From Veillonellaceae bacterium (GTDB taxonomy: Bacteria; Bacillota_C; Negativicutes; UBA1444), in assembly GCA_012798135.1 (NCBI GenBank), contig JAAZNU010000021.1:62001-126000 (forward strand): 64,000 nt of DNA, in the 5' to 3' direction. Both the position numbers and the translations under genes were made by a program. Below are positions 52,587 through 59,888 of the stretch, piece after piece. Positions within the stretch are counted from its first letter, which is position 1; the number at the start of each line of letters is the position of its first letter. The notes beneath the pieces are model-generated. The model ran no database searches. It was not told where the DNA came from and saw only the letters and a program-made list of their open reading frames with translations.

Positions 52587-52654
52587 GGAAGGGGACGCCA
52601 TAGGATAAGCGGAGGTTAAGCGAAGCGTCGAAGCGTTCCTATGCGTCCCCTTCC
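52587..52654 (+). repeat. Conserved-loop hairpin element, copy 2 (csrA-hag gap)
   Basis: The same 33-nt loop as at 38631-38663, here 52605-52637, identical at every base. Upper stem ATAGG (52600-52604) pairs with CCTAT (52638-52642); compared with copy 1 the two middle base pairs are exchanged on both sides (covariation). A bulged C is at 52599 in the same place. The lower stem is 12 perfect pairs, 52587-52598 with 52643-52654, unrelated in sequence to copy 1. It lies between the csrA terminator and the hag promoter, so it is not part of either predicted transcript. The loop contains GGAGG. Orientation follows copy 1. Confidence 0.85.
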
Positions 52655-52717
52655 CTGCGTGATGCCTTTATTTCATACACAACTTAAAAATCCCTATATT
52701 TTTTTCAAAAACACTAT

Positions 52718-52743
52718 TAAGATTTGCTTTCCCCCTTCGATAA
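52718..52743 (+). promoter_or_regulatory. hag: Sigma-28-type promoter of the flagellin gene
   Basis: TAAGATTT at 52718 and TTCGATAA at 52736-52743 (consensus TAAA-N15-GCCGATAA; CGATAA matched, spacer 14). It predicts a leader of about 110 nt before the flagellin start. Confidence 0.6.
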
Positions 52744-52819
52744 TAATAGTGAGATCAAAATTCGGTAATAAACTTACCGGCGGCCGACGGAAAATTCGTT
52801 ACCGGATTGATCCGAAAAA

Positions 52820-52856
52820 ATCGGGCAAGGAAGCCCGATGTAAAAATCAAGGAGGA
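52820..52856 (+). promoter_or_regulatory. Predicted CsrA-binding hairpin and Shine-Dalgarno site of hag
   Basis: A perfect 7-bp stem ATCGGGC (52820-52826) with GCCCGAT (52833-52839) presents the loop AAGGAA, i.e. a GGA in a hairpin loop, the classical CsrA site. A second GGA lies in the ribosome-binding site AAGGAGGAAG (52849-52858). The same two-site arrangement is known for Bacillus subtilis hag, where CsrA blocks translation. Confidence 0.72.
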
Positions 52857-52863
52857 AGAAACC

Positions 52864-54447
52864 ATGATTATTAACCACAATATCGCCGCGATGAACACCT
52901 ACAACAAATTGAGCGCGAACAACGCCGCGACCTCGAAATCCCTGGAAAAACTGTCCTCGGGTCTCCGCATCAACCGCGCTGGCGACGACGCCGCCGGACT
53001 GGCGATTTCCGAAAAAATGCGGGCTCAGATCCGCGGCCTTGACCAAGCCTCCAACAATGCCCAGGATGGCATCTCACTCATTCAGACCGCTGAAGGCGCG
53101 CTGACCGAAACCCATAGCATTCTCCAACGGATGCGCGAATTGGCGGTCCAGTCGGCTAATGACACCAATACGAATGCCGACCGTACGGAAATTCAAAAAG
53201 AGGTCGACGAACTGGCCAAGGAAGTCACCCGGATTGCCAATGATACCGAATTCAACACGCAAAAGTTAGTGAATGGCGCTATCTCGGATAGCGGGCTGGG
53301 TTCCATGAAGTTTCACATTGGCGCCAATGCCGACCAAAACATCACTCTGTCGGTGGCGGCTATGGATGCAAAATCGTTGGGTGTATCCCGTGATACTTCG
53401 ACCAATACGGGAACCACTGCAGGTGACATCAATACGGCGACCTTCAGTGACCCCGTCGGTTCGGGGATCGCAAATGGTGCGGTATTGACGTTCCAGTATA
53501 CAGCGGGATCCGCCGCGACAGCCGCAACAGCTGGTCAGGTTACTGGCGCAGCGGGAACCCCTGCGACAAGTTTGGCTGGTATTGCTGCTGACGCAGCATT
53601 GACGGTAACTATTGACAGTGTTGCTTACACTGTTGACAGTGCTGCCCTGAAAACGGCTTCTAACGCTGGGGCCGGGACAATGACGGATTTTGCATCTGCA
53701 ATTCAAACCGCGATTGGCGCAAACGGCTCAGTGTCGGTAAATGCAGGCGCTTTGGTCATTACTTCCGCCACTACTGGAACGACTTCGAATGTCACTATTG
53801 GGATCGCGAGCAGCGTCGGTGCTGATGTTACTGCAATTCAAACAGCTACCGGTTTGACAAATGCCGCAACGGATACTGGTGACGCTGCTGTGGCCGCCGT
53901 TTCAGCGAAGGTCACCGTTTCTGACGGTGCGATTACTCAGGACGTCAATATCGACGATGCAACGGCGACCAGCTTCTCGGTGGAAGCCGGACGCTACAAA
54001 GGCGTAAGCATTACGATGGATGCTACAAAATCGTTGGCTGATTTGGACAGTGTCAATGATACGGTTACTGTGGCTCAAACTGTCAACGTTTCGAGCGCAG
54101 CCAGCTTCTCGGCCGGTGTCACGACAGCCGCCGTCGCCTATGCCGGTCTCGATGTCTCTACACAGGACGCGGCGAATGATTCCATCACGGTGATCCAAAA
54201 AGCGATCGAAACCGTTTCGGCGGAACGCTCCAAAATGGGTGCCTACCAGAACCGGCTAGAACACACCATCAATAACCTCGATTCTTCCAGCGAAAACATC
54301 TCCTCCGCCGAATCCCGCATCCGCGACGTAGACATGGCGAAGGAAATGATGAACTACCAGAAAGGCAACATCCTGAACCAAGCCGCGACCGCGATGTTGG
54401 CCCAGGCCAACCAGTTGCCGCAGGGCGTTCTCCAGTTGCTCCGGTAA
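52864..54447 (+). CDS. hag: Flagellin
   Basis: 527 residues from ATG 52864. The N-terminal D0/D1 region MIINHNIAAMNTYNKLSANN, LSSGLRINRAGDDAAGLAIS and the C-terminal ISSAESRIRDVDMAKEMMNY are conserved. The central part (about 180-420) is long, rich in Thr, Ala, Ser and Val, and uses A/T-ending codons more than the ends, which suggests fast change or exchange of the exposed domain. Subtilis-type Hag is about 304 residues, so ~220 are inserted. Control by sigma-28, FliW and CsrA is predicted from nearby sites. The glycan genes could glycosylate it, but nothing in the sequence proves that. Confidence 0.95.
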   Translation: MIINHNIAAMNTYNKLSANNAATSKSLEKLSSGLRINRAGDDAAGLAISEKMRAQIRGLDQASNNAQDGISLIQTAEGALTETHSILQRMRELAVQSANDTNTNADRTEIQKEVDELAKEVTRIANDTEFNTQKLVNGAISDSGLGSMKFHIGANADQNITLSVAAMDAKSLGVSRDTSTNTGTTAGDINTATFSDPVGSGIANGAVLTFQYTAGSAATAATAGQVTGAAGTPATSLAGIAADAALTVTIDSVAYTVDSAALKTASNAGAGTMTDFASAIQTAIGANGSVSVNAGALVITSATTGTTSNVTIGIASSVGADVTAIQTATGLTNAATDTGDAAVAAVSAKVTVSDGAITQDVNIDDATATSFSVEAGRYKGVSITMDATKSLADLDSVNDTVTVAQTVNVSSAASFSAGVTTAAVAYAGLDVSTQDAANDSITVIQKAIETVSAERSKMGAYQNRLEHTINNLDSSSENISSAESRIRDVDMAKEMMNYQKGNILNQAATAMLAQANQLPQGVLQLLR

Positions 54448-54496
54448 TCGGAATCTGGGATTCGTCTCACGCAACGCAGTTTCCCATAATGCAACG

Positions 54497-54528
54497 ACAA
54501 GGGCTCTCCGGCCGGAGAGCCCTTGTTT
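54497..54528 (+). terminator. Terminator after flagellin
   Basis: A 30-base perfect palindrome centred on GGCC (54497-54526): arms ACAAGGGCTCTCC and GGAGAGCCCTTGT around a 4-nt loop, then TT. The T run is short (TTGTTTAT) but the stem is very strong. Confidence 0.85.
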
Positions 54529-54562
54529 ATAGTCCTTATGGTTCCTTTTCTTCCCGATTTGT

Positions 54563-54579
54563 GTTATACTTCGTTATAC
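54563..54579 (+). promoter_or_regulatory. Direct-repeat operator candidate of the toxin-antitoxin pair
   Basis: GTTATAC occurs at 54563-54569 and again at 54573-54579, exactly 10 bp (one helical turn) apart and just upstream of the antitoxin gene. Tandem heptads on one DNA face suit a ribbon-helix-helix antitoxin that represses its own operon. TATACT at 54565-54570 could be the -10. Confidence 0.45.
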
Positions 54580-54601
54580 AAGATGCTAGGAGGCGAGATA
54601 G

Positions 54602-54820
54602 ATGTTGGCGTTACGGCTGGAAGCGGAATTGGAGCGGCGGATCGTGGCGTTGGCGCGACGGCAGGGGCGTAATAAAAGCGCCTTGGTCCGGGAGGCATTG
54701 ATCCGCTATATGGAAGATCAGGAAGATATCATGCTGGCGGAAGCCGCCTTGCACAATCTGGGAGACGGCAAAACGCTATCGCATGAGGAAGCGAGGCGCG
54801 CCCTTGGCCTGGCGGATTGA
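54602..54820 (+). CDS. Ribbon-helix-helix antitoxin, RelB family
   Basis: 72 residues with TAGGAGGCGAGATAG directly upstream. The N-terminal LALRLEAELERRIVALARR and NKSALVREALIRYMEDQED form the beta-helix-helix DNA-binding unit of RHH antitoxins (RelB/DUF6290-like); the C-terminal ~25 residues would wrap the toxin. It overlaps the toxin gene. The pair sits between hag and flaG, each side bounded by a terminator. Confidence 0.86.
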   Translation: MLALRLEAELERRIVALARRQGRNKSALVREALIRYMEDQEDIMLAEAALHNLGDGKTLSHEEARRALGLAD

Positions 54821-55073
54821 GTTTTCGCCGGACGCCATACATCAGCTGAATCGTCTTGACAAACCGATACGGCAACGAATTTTCGACTATTTGGATGACC
54901 GGATCCAGGATTGCAAGAATCCCCGACATTTTGGCGAAGCTTTGGTGGCCAACCTGTCAGGACTATGGCGCTATCGCGTGGGGGATTACCGGATTATCTG
55001 CCGGATCGAGGAGGAACGGGTCGTGGTGCTGGTGCTGGCGATCGGGCATCGGCGGGAGATATATAAGTTGTAG
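54804..55073 (+). CDS. RelE/ParE-family toxin
   Basis: 89 residues from TTG 54804 (LAWRIEFSPDAIHQLNRLDK), with GAGG six bases upstream; ATG 54783 would add seven residues. The RelE/StbE pattern is clear: IHQLNRLDKPIRQRIFDYL, GLWRYRVGDYRIICRIEE and VVLVLAIGHRREIY. Arg/Tyr residues of the C-terminal strand are those used for ribosome-dependent mRNA cleavage in RelE relatives. Overlaps the antitoxin by 17 bp. Confidence 0.87.
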   Translation: MAWRIEFSPDAIHQLNRLDKPIRQRIFDYLDDRIQDCKNPRHFGEALVANLSGLWRYRVGDYRIICRIEEERVVVLVLAIGHRREIYKL

Positions 55074-55078
55074 TATTG

Positions 55079-55110
55079 GGAGTGCGGAAACGCGCTCCTT
55101 AATTTTTTTT
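55079..55110 (+). terminator. Terminator after the toxin gene
   Basis: Eight-base stem GGAGTGCG (55079-55086) with CGCGCTCC (55091-55098), one T-G pair, GAAA tetraloop, then TTAA and T8. It isolates the toxin-antitoxin pair from flaG. Confidence 0.85.
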
Positions 55111-55130
55111 CGCGAATCTCCATAAATTCC

Positions 55131-55158
55131 TAAAGATTTTGCGGCGTTTTGCCGATAC
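55131..55158 (+). promoter_or_regulatory. Sigma-28 promoter of the flaG-fliD-fliS unit
   Basis: TAAAGATT at 55131-55138 and GCCGATAC at 55151-55158, near-perfect against the sigma-28 consensus TAAAGTTT-N11-GCCGATAA (spacer here one base longer). It lies about 60 nt upstream of flaG. Confidence 0.8.
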
Positions 55159-55216
55159 AATACATAAGAGCTATTATGTTTTCGGGGAATCCAAAATTTT
55201 TATCGAGGTGATTTAC

Positions 55217-55645
55217 ATGGACGTGAATCTCAAACTGCCGCAGGATGTCGGCGCGAACGGCTATGTCAACCCTGTGAAGCAAGGAGGCTTTTCCGTCAAA
55301 AGTTCGCCGGAGCCCCAGAAAATGTCGGACCCGGCGGTTCTCAGCCTGTCCAGTGCCGCGACAGCAGGTGGAACGGAAACGGAAACTGCGGAACAGAAGG
55401 CGGCATCACCGAACCCGTTCACCAAGGAGGAACTGGCGACAGTCGCCGCGGACCTGAGCGATTTCATGCAGTCGCTGAACACGCACATCGAGTTTTCTAT
55501 CCACGAAAAGTCCGGCCGGATGATGGTCAAGGTCGTGGATACCAAGACCCAAGACGTACTGAAAGAGTTCCCGCCGGAGAAACTGCTCGATACGATCGGC
55601 GCGATTCGTGAGTATGTCGGCGTGTTGCTGGATAAAAAGGCCTGA
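55217..55645 (+). CDS. flaG: FlaG family protein
   Basis: 142 residues from ATG 55217 with CGAGGTGATTTAC upstream. The N-terminal ~65 residues are Pro/Ser/Thr-rich; the C-terminal FlaG domain has MQSLNTHIEFSIHEKSGRMM and VKVVDTKTQDVLKEFPPEKLL. FlaG influences filament length. First gene of the flaG-fliD-fliS group under a sigma-28 promoter. Confidence 0.92.
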   Translation: MDVNLKLPQDVGANGYVNPVKQGGFSVKSSPEPQKMSDPAVLSLSSAATAGGTETETAEQKAASPNPFTKEELATVAADLSDFMQSLNTHIEFSIHEKSGRMMVKVVDTKTQDVLKEFPPEKLLDTIGAIREYVGVLLDKKA

Positions 55646-55668
55646 CCGGCCGCAAAGGAGGGAATGTC

Positions 55669-57159
55669 ATGTCTTCAACGAGTCGGGTGACTAGCTTGGG
55701 CGTGTCCGGCCTGGATATCGATCAGACGGTCAAGGATTTGATGGCGGCCAAACGGGCGCCGTATGATAAGATGTTCCAAAGCAAGACGCTGGCGGAGTGG
55801 AAAAAGGCCAGTTACAATACGATGTACAATACGATCAGCGATTTTCGGACGACGGTGTTCAATAACAAATTGCAGGCGACGCTGGCGCCGAAAACGGCTT
55901 CCTCGGCCGATGACTCCGTCGCCACGGTGTCTGCCAATGCCGACGCGGCGAATATCAGCCACGAGCTGGAAGTCACGCAGCTGGCCGAAGGAGTGAGGAA
56001 AACCAGCAGCGCGGCCATCACCACCGGATCTAGCAAGACGACCCTGGCCGACCAGTTCGGGATCAGCGGTTCGTTCGACATCAAGGTCGCCAACACTGAG
56101 AACAGTACGACGGTTACGGTAAAAAGTACCGACAGCATCTACGATTTCGTCCAGAAGCTCAACAATGCCGGCGCCGGGGTGGCGGCGAACTATGACGCGA
56201 CGCTGGACCGGTTTTTCCTGTCTACCACCAATACCGGAGCGAATTCGGGAATCGATTTTACCGGTAGCAGTACTGCGGGCCTGAATTTTCTGAAGGATAA
56301 CCTCAAAATCGATACGACTGCGGCGAGTGGTAAGAACGCCAAGTTCAGCCTGGATGGCGTGGCGCTGGAGCAGCAGTCCAACAGTTTCACCATCTCCGGC
56401 GTGAGCTACAAACTCAAAGCCACCAATGAAGGTTCGCCGATTGCGGTCGGCGTTTCGGCCGACATCGACAAGACGATCGAGAATGTGAAGGCCTTCGTTG
56501 ATTCCTACAACACGATGCTGTCGAAGGTCAATGCGGCGTTGAAGGAGACCCGCTACAAAGACTACGCGCCGCTGACGAGCGCGCAACGGGCCGACATGAC
56601 CGAAACGGAAGCGAAACAATGGGATGCGAAAGCCCAGAGCGGTATGCTCTACAATGATTCTATTCTGCGGCAAGCGGTGGACAATATTCGCAGCGACGTA
56701 TCCACGCCGGTTTCCGGCTTGACTGGCAAATATACCAGCGCGGCGGCGATTGGCATCACGACCGGATCGTATACCGAGGGCGGCAAGCTGTATATCGACG
56801 AGACCAAGTTGCGGACGGCGCTGACGGCCGACCCAAACGCTGTCTACAAGATCTTCGGCGCCGACGGTGATTCGAATAGCCAGGACGGGATCACGGTCCG
56901 GCTGTACGACACCTTGAAGACGACGCTGGACAAGATCAAATCCGAGGCGGGAGTTTCAGCCGGCGTGTCAGATGATACCAAGAGCGTTCTGGCCAAGCAG
57001 ATCAACCAGTATACGGATGACATGGCGGACTTGTCCGACCGGCTGGATGAATTGCAGGACAAGTATTACAATCAGTTCAGCGCGATGGAAACGGCCTTGA
57101 GCAAAATGGCGAACCAGAGCTCCTGGCTGTCGTCGATGCTGGGGACGAGCAGCAACTGA
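55669..57159 (+). CDS. fliD: Flagellar cap protein
   Basis: 496 residues. N-terminal VTSLGVSGLDIDQTVKDLM, VTQLAEGVRK and C-terminal LSDRLDELQDKYYNQFSAMETALSKM with the SSWLSSMLG end are FliD (HAP2). It forms the filament cap and promotes flagellin folding. Normal length for the family. Confidence 0.94.
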   Translation: MSSTSRVTSLGVSGLDIDQTVKDLMAAKRAPYDKMFQSKTLAEWKKASYNTMYNTISDFRTTVFNNKLQATLAPKTASSADDSVATVSANADAANISHELEVTQLAEGVRKTSSAAITTGSSKTTLADQFGISGSFDIKVANTENSTTVTVKSTDSIYDFVQKLNNAGAGVAANYDATLDRFFLSTTNTGANSGIDFTGSSTAGLNFLKDNLKIDTTAASGKNAKFSLDGVALEQQSNSFTISGVSYKLKATNEGSPIAVGVSADIDKTIENVKAFVDSYNTMLSKVNAALKETRYKDYAPLTSAQRADMTETEAKQWDAKAQSGMLYNDSILRQAVDNIRSDVSTPVSGLTGKYTSAAAIGITTGSYTEGGKLYIDETKLRTALTADPNAVYKIFGADGDSNSQDGITVRLYDTLKTTLDKIKSEAGVSAGVSDDTKSVLAKQINQYTDDMADLSDRLDELQDKYYNQFSAMETALSKMANQSSWLSSMLGTSSN

Positions 57160-57211
57160 TTGGGCTGAATCTGGAGAAACGGTTTACAGGGGAAAGTAAG
57201 GGGGATATTTC

Positions 57212-57604
57212 ATGAACACCGCAGAATCGGCTATGGCTTATAAGCGGCAGCAGGTCATGACGGCTTCGCCGGCGGAACTCACGCTCATGCTGTACAACGG
57301 CGCGATCCGCTTCATCAATGAAAGCATTATGGCGTTGGAAAGTGGCGATATGACCAAGTGCAACAACAGCAATGTCAAGGCGCAGAACATCGTGCACGAA
57401 TTCATGGCCACGCTGGACATGCAGTACGAGATCTCCCAGAATTGGGCGGCGCTGTACGAATACATCCATTACCGCCTAGTTCAGGCCAATCTGAAGAAGG
57501 ATCGGGCGATGCTGGTCGAGGCGCGGGAACTGCTGACGGAGCTGCGGGACGCTTGGCACCAGGCCATGAAGGCTGTGCGGATGCCGGAAGCGGTGGGCAA
57601 ATAG
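57212..57604 (+). CDS. fliS: Flagellin export chaperone FliS
   Basis: 130 residues. AYKRQQVMTASPAELTLMLYNGAIRFI is the FliS signature, followed by a four-helix layout (NSNVKAQNIVHEFMATLD, YEYIHYRLVQANLKKD). It keeps flagellin monomeric before export and, with FliW, takes part in the hag feedback loop. One nucleotide separates it from the next gene. Confidence 0.94.
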   Translation: MNTAESAMAYKRQQVMTASPAELTLMLYNGAIRFINESIMALESGDMTKCNNSNVKAQNIVHEFMATLDMQYEISQNWAALYEYIHYRLVQANLKKDRAMLVEARELLTELRDAWHQAMKAVRMPEAVGK

Positions 57605-57605
57605 G

Positions 57606-57947
57606 ATGGCGGCGCCACTGTCGTCGGCGGAGGCGTTGTGGCAGGATTATGCGTTTTTGACGCGTGAACTGGCGAAATTCGCCGGCCGGCAGAGCTGGAA
57701 CATGGTGATGAATCTGCTGGACCAGCGGGCCAGTTTGCAACAACGGCTCGATGAACTGGCAGACCGGGACTTCGTGGTTTCGCCGGCCGGCCGGAAACTC
57801 TTGGGCGAGTTGTTACGGGAAGAGCAGGCGATTGCCCGGCAGATTCGTTTGGCGCGTAACCAGAGCCAGCAACGGCAGCAGGTCGCCCTGGCGTACGACG
57901 CGTATTCGGCGGTTTCGCCGGGTATGATTTTGAATCGGGGAACCTGA
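57606..57947 (+). CDS. FliT-like small helical flagellar protein
   Basis: 113 residues, one nucleotide after fliS. Predicted mostly helical (LWQDYAFLTRELAKFAGRQSWN, LLDQRASLQQRLDEL, LLREEQAIARQIRLARNQSQQR). FliT, the FliD export chaperone, is expected at this position, but its sequences are poorly conserved. Assigned by position, size and helical content, not by a diagnostic motif. Confidence 0.6.
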   Translation: MAAPLSSAEALWQDYAFLTRELAKFAGRQSWNMVMNLLDQRASLQQRLDELADRDFVVSPAGRKLLGELLREEQAIARQIRLARNQSQQRQQVALAYDAYSAVSPGMILNRGT

Positions 57948-58005
57948 GACGAATGATTCCGGGGTGACGGATTACTCCGGACTAAAAACCAGGGAGGGAA
58001 AATGC

Positions 58006-59091
58006 ATGAAGATTGCGGATTCGCAGGTGAATCTGTCCAGTCAGCACAGTCTGATCGAGCAGGAGGCGCGGCAGGAGACGCTACGCATTCAAAACGCCGG
58101 TGTGGCTGGCCAAACGACCGGCGTTGTGATTCAGATTCGGCAGGACCAGGTCAGCATTTCCGAGCAGGCGCAGAATCTTTGGTCGAATCAGACGGCAAGC
58201 GATAACGGTGTCAGCCAGGTGGCGCAGGCAGATGCTTCGGGGTTGAGCGAGATCGACAAGCAACGGATCACCCTGATCGAACGGATGCTGGAGATGTTGA
58301 CCGGCAAGAAAGTCAAACTGCGCGTGTTCGACCCATCCCGATGGGCGCAGCGACAAGCGCCGACCCTGAATATCGGCGCGAACGTCCGGACGACAGGCGG
58401 CCAGCTGACGGCGATTTCCGGCCGTGGCTCGGGAATGTCGTACGATTTACAGACGACGCACGCCGAGCAGGAGAAGACGACAATGCAGGCGGGCGGCGTG
58501 GTCCGTACGGCCGACGGCCGCGAAATCAACTTTTCCCTGGATGTGTCGATGAGCCGCCAGTTCCTGGCGAAGCAGGGTTTGAGCATCCGGGCTGGCGCCG
58601 CGATGAAGGACCCGCTGGTGATCAACCTGTCGGGTGCGCTGGGCGATCTGACGGAGCGAAAATTCAGCTTCGATATCGACGCCGACGGCAAGGCTGACCA
58701 GATTTCCTTCGCGGGACCGGGCAGCGGCTTTTTGGCGCTGGACCGCAACGGCGACGGAGCAATCAATGACGGCGGCGAGCTGTTCGGCACGGCGAGCGGC
58801 AACGGCTTCAAAGATTTGGCGGAGTTCGACACCGACGGCAACCAATGGATCGACGAAAACGACGCCGTGTTCGACAAGCTGCGGATCTGGATGAAGGATG
58901 AAACCGGGCGCGATCAGCTGGTGGCGCTGGGCCAGGCCGGCGTCGGAGCGATTTATCTCGGCAACGTGTCCACGGAGTTCGCCGTGAAGGACGCGGCCAA
59001 CGTCCAGCAGGGCCAAGTGCGCAGCAGCGGTATGTTCCTGCGCGAAAACGGCGGAGCCGGTGTGATCCAGCAAATTGACCTGGCGGTGTAA
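58006..59091 (+). CDS. Protein with EF-hand-like calcium-binding loops
   Basis: 361 residues from ATG 58006 (GGGAGGGAAAATGC upstream). The first ~220 residues are Gln/Thr/Ser-rich and unrecognised. Three Asp-rich loops follow: DIDADGKADQ, LDRNGDGAINDGGELFG and FDTDGNQWIDENDAVFDKL, the last two of EF-hand/dockerin-like DxDxDG form. There is no Sec signal peptide. It is the last gene of the flagellar run, so export by the flagellar apparatus or a role on the filament is possible; neither is shown. Confidence 0.7.
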   Translation: MKIADSQVNLSSQHSLIEQEARQETLRIQNAGVAGQTTGVVIQIRQDQVSISEQAQNLWSNQTASDNGVSQVAQADASGLSEIDKQRITLIERMLEMLTGKKVKLRVFDPSRWAQRQAPTLNIGANVRTTGGQLTAISGRGSGMSYDLQTTHAEQEKTTMQAGGVVRTADGREINFSLDVSMSRQFLAKQGLSIRAGAAMKDPLVINLSGALGDLTERKFSFDIDADGKADQISFAGPGSGFLALDRNGDGAINDGGELFGTASGNGFKDLAEFDTDGNQWIDENDAVFDKLRIWMKDETGRDQLVALGQAGVGAIYLGNVSTEFAVKDAANVQQGQVRSSGMFLRENGGAGVIQQIDLAV

Positions 59092-59125
59092 AGGATAAAA
59101 TTTTCACACTTTTTTACCATTCTCC

Positions 59126-59154
59126 TTGCTTTTTCTGGAAAAGCTGATTATAAT
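59126..59154 (+). promoter_or_regulatory. Sigma-A promoter of the structured RNA
   Basis: TTGCTT (59126-59131) and TATAAT (59149-59154) with the optimal 17-nt spacer. A start near 59161 coincides with the first paired base of the RNA fold. Confidence 0.8.
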
Positions 59155-59160
59155 TGTGTC

Positions 59161-59386
59161 ATAAAGAACCTTCTGCTTAGGTCCGTGGTTGAAAATCGAT
59201 GCCAGTCGCAGGCGAAACGATCCACGTAAGGGGTCCAAGGCGGCCCTGAGCATGGTGCGGCTTAGGGATAAGTCCTGCCGGATTCATCCGAGAGAAGTAG
59301 TAGTGAGAGGAGCAGATCCGGGGTAGCGAACCTTCCAGCAGGCGAGTGTGGGGTCAAAGACCAGGTCGGCTAAGCAGGGTCCTTTA
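59161..59386 (+). ncRNA. Structured non-coding RNA, about 225 nt, possibly raiA class
   Basis: A closing stem pairs 59163-59180 with 59370-59385 (CTGCTTAG/CTAAGCAG plus ACC/GGT and AAAG/CTTT). Inside: a hairpin built from CGTGG/CCACG, ATCG/CGAT and GCC/GGC (59184-59226); CCCTGAGC/GCTTAGGG (59244-59267) enclosed by GGCGG/CCTGCC; CGGA/TCCG (59279-59290); and GGTC-AAA-GACC (59352-59362). It has its own sigma-A promoter. The stretch AGTAGTAGTGAGAGGAGCAG (59296-59315) is unpaired and looks like a conserved RNA core. Length, fold and Firmicutes context suggest the raiA RNA motif, but I cannot verify this against a covariance model. No raiA/hpf gene follows. Confidence 0.75.
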
Positions 59387-59416
59387 ATTTCAAGCAAGGT
59401 GAGGGGATTGGGGTAA

Positions 59417-59707
59417 ATGGCGTTCGAGGACAAAACACTCAAGTGCAAGGACTGTGGCAAGGATTTCGTATTCACTGCCGGCGAACAACAATTCTATGCG
59501 GAAAAAGGCTTCGAGAATGAGCCGGTCCGCTGCAAGGATTGCCGGGACGTACGAAAACGCAGCCGGGACGGCGGAGCGGCATCGGGTCCCCGCGAAATGT
59601 ACGATGCTGTATGCGCACAGTGCGGAGCGGCGACGCAAGTCCCCTTCAAACCGCGCAACGACCGGCCGATCCTGTGCCGGGACTGCTTCACCGCCAGCCG
59701 CGGCTAA
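59417..59707 (+). CDS. Small zinc-ribbon protein
   Basis: 96 residues. Two ribbons: CKDCGKDFVFTAGEQQFYAE with VRCKDCRDVRKRS (CxxC...CxxC, the 'probable zinc-ribbon' domain), and CAQCGAATQVPFKPRNDRPI ending LCRDCF. The second resembles CxxC-x-CxxC cold-shock-linked zinc proteins. Likely binds nucleic acid, but function is unknown. It follows the structured RNA by 30 nt and could be transcribed from the same promoter. Ended by a strong terminator. Confidence 0.82.
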   Translation: MAFEDKTLKCKDCGKDFVFTAGEQQFYAEKGFENEPVRCKDCRDVRKRSRDGGAASGPREMYDAVCAQCGAATQVPFKPRNDRPILCRDCFTASRG

Positions 59708-59749
59708 GCCGGGGAATCAGGTCGTACCAACACTGATTGAACGTATTGT

Positions 59750-59777
59750 GTCCGGACAGTTTTGTCCGGACTTTTTT
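59750..59777 (+). terminator. Intrinsic terminator after the zinc-ribbon gene
   Basis: GTCCGGAC (59750-59757) pairs with GTCCGGAC (59764-59771), a self-complementary octamer, 6-nt loop, then T6. Confidence 0.9.
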
Positions 59778-59797
59778 GATATATCGGTTTACTAAAC

Positions 59798-59826
59798 TGG
59801 ACATTTGTCCATTGGTGAGCTATAAT
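59798..59826 (+). promoter_or_regulatory. Sigma-A promoter overlapped by a palindromic operator
   Basis: TGGACA (59798-59803) and TATAAT (59821-59826), 17-nt spacer. The -35 is half of a perfect inverted repeat TGGACATTTGTCCA (59798-59811), so a dimeric repressor bound there would block the polymerase. Confidence 0.72.
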
Positions 59827-59888
59827 GTTTTTACTAACCTGAATAGCGGCCTGGGAATATCGCCCGACGGGGGGAAGGAGTGCCTGCC

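Noticed and set aside
52820..52839. Hairpin in the hag leader as an intrinsic terminator
   Set aside because: No T run follows, and the loop GGA plus position before the ribosome-binding site fit a CsrA site better.
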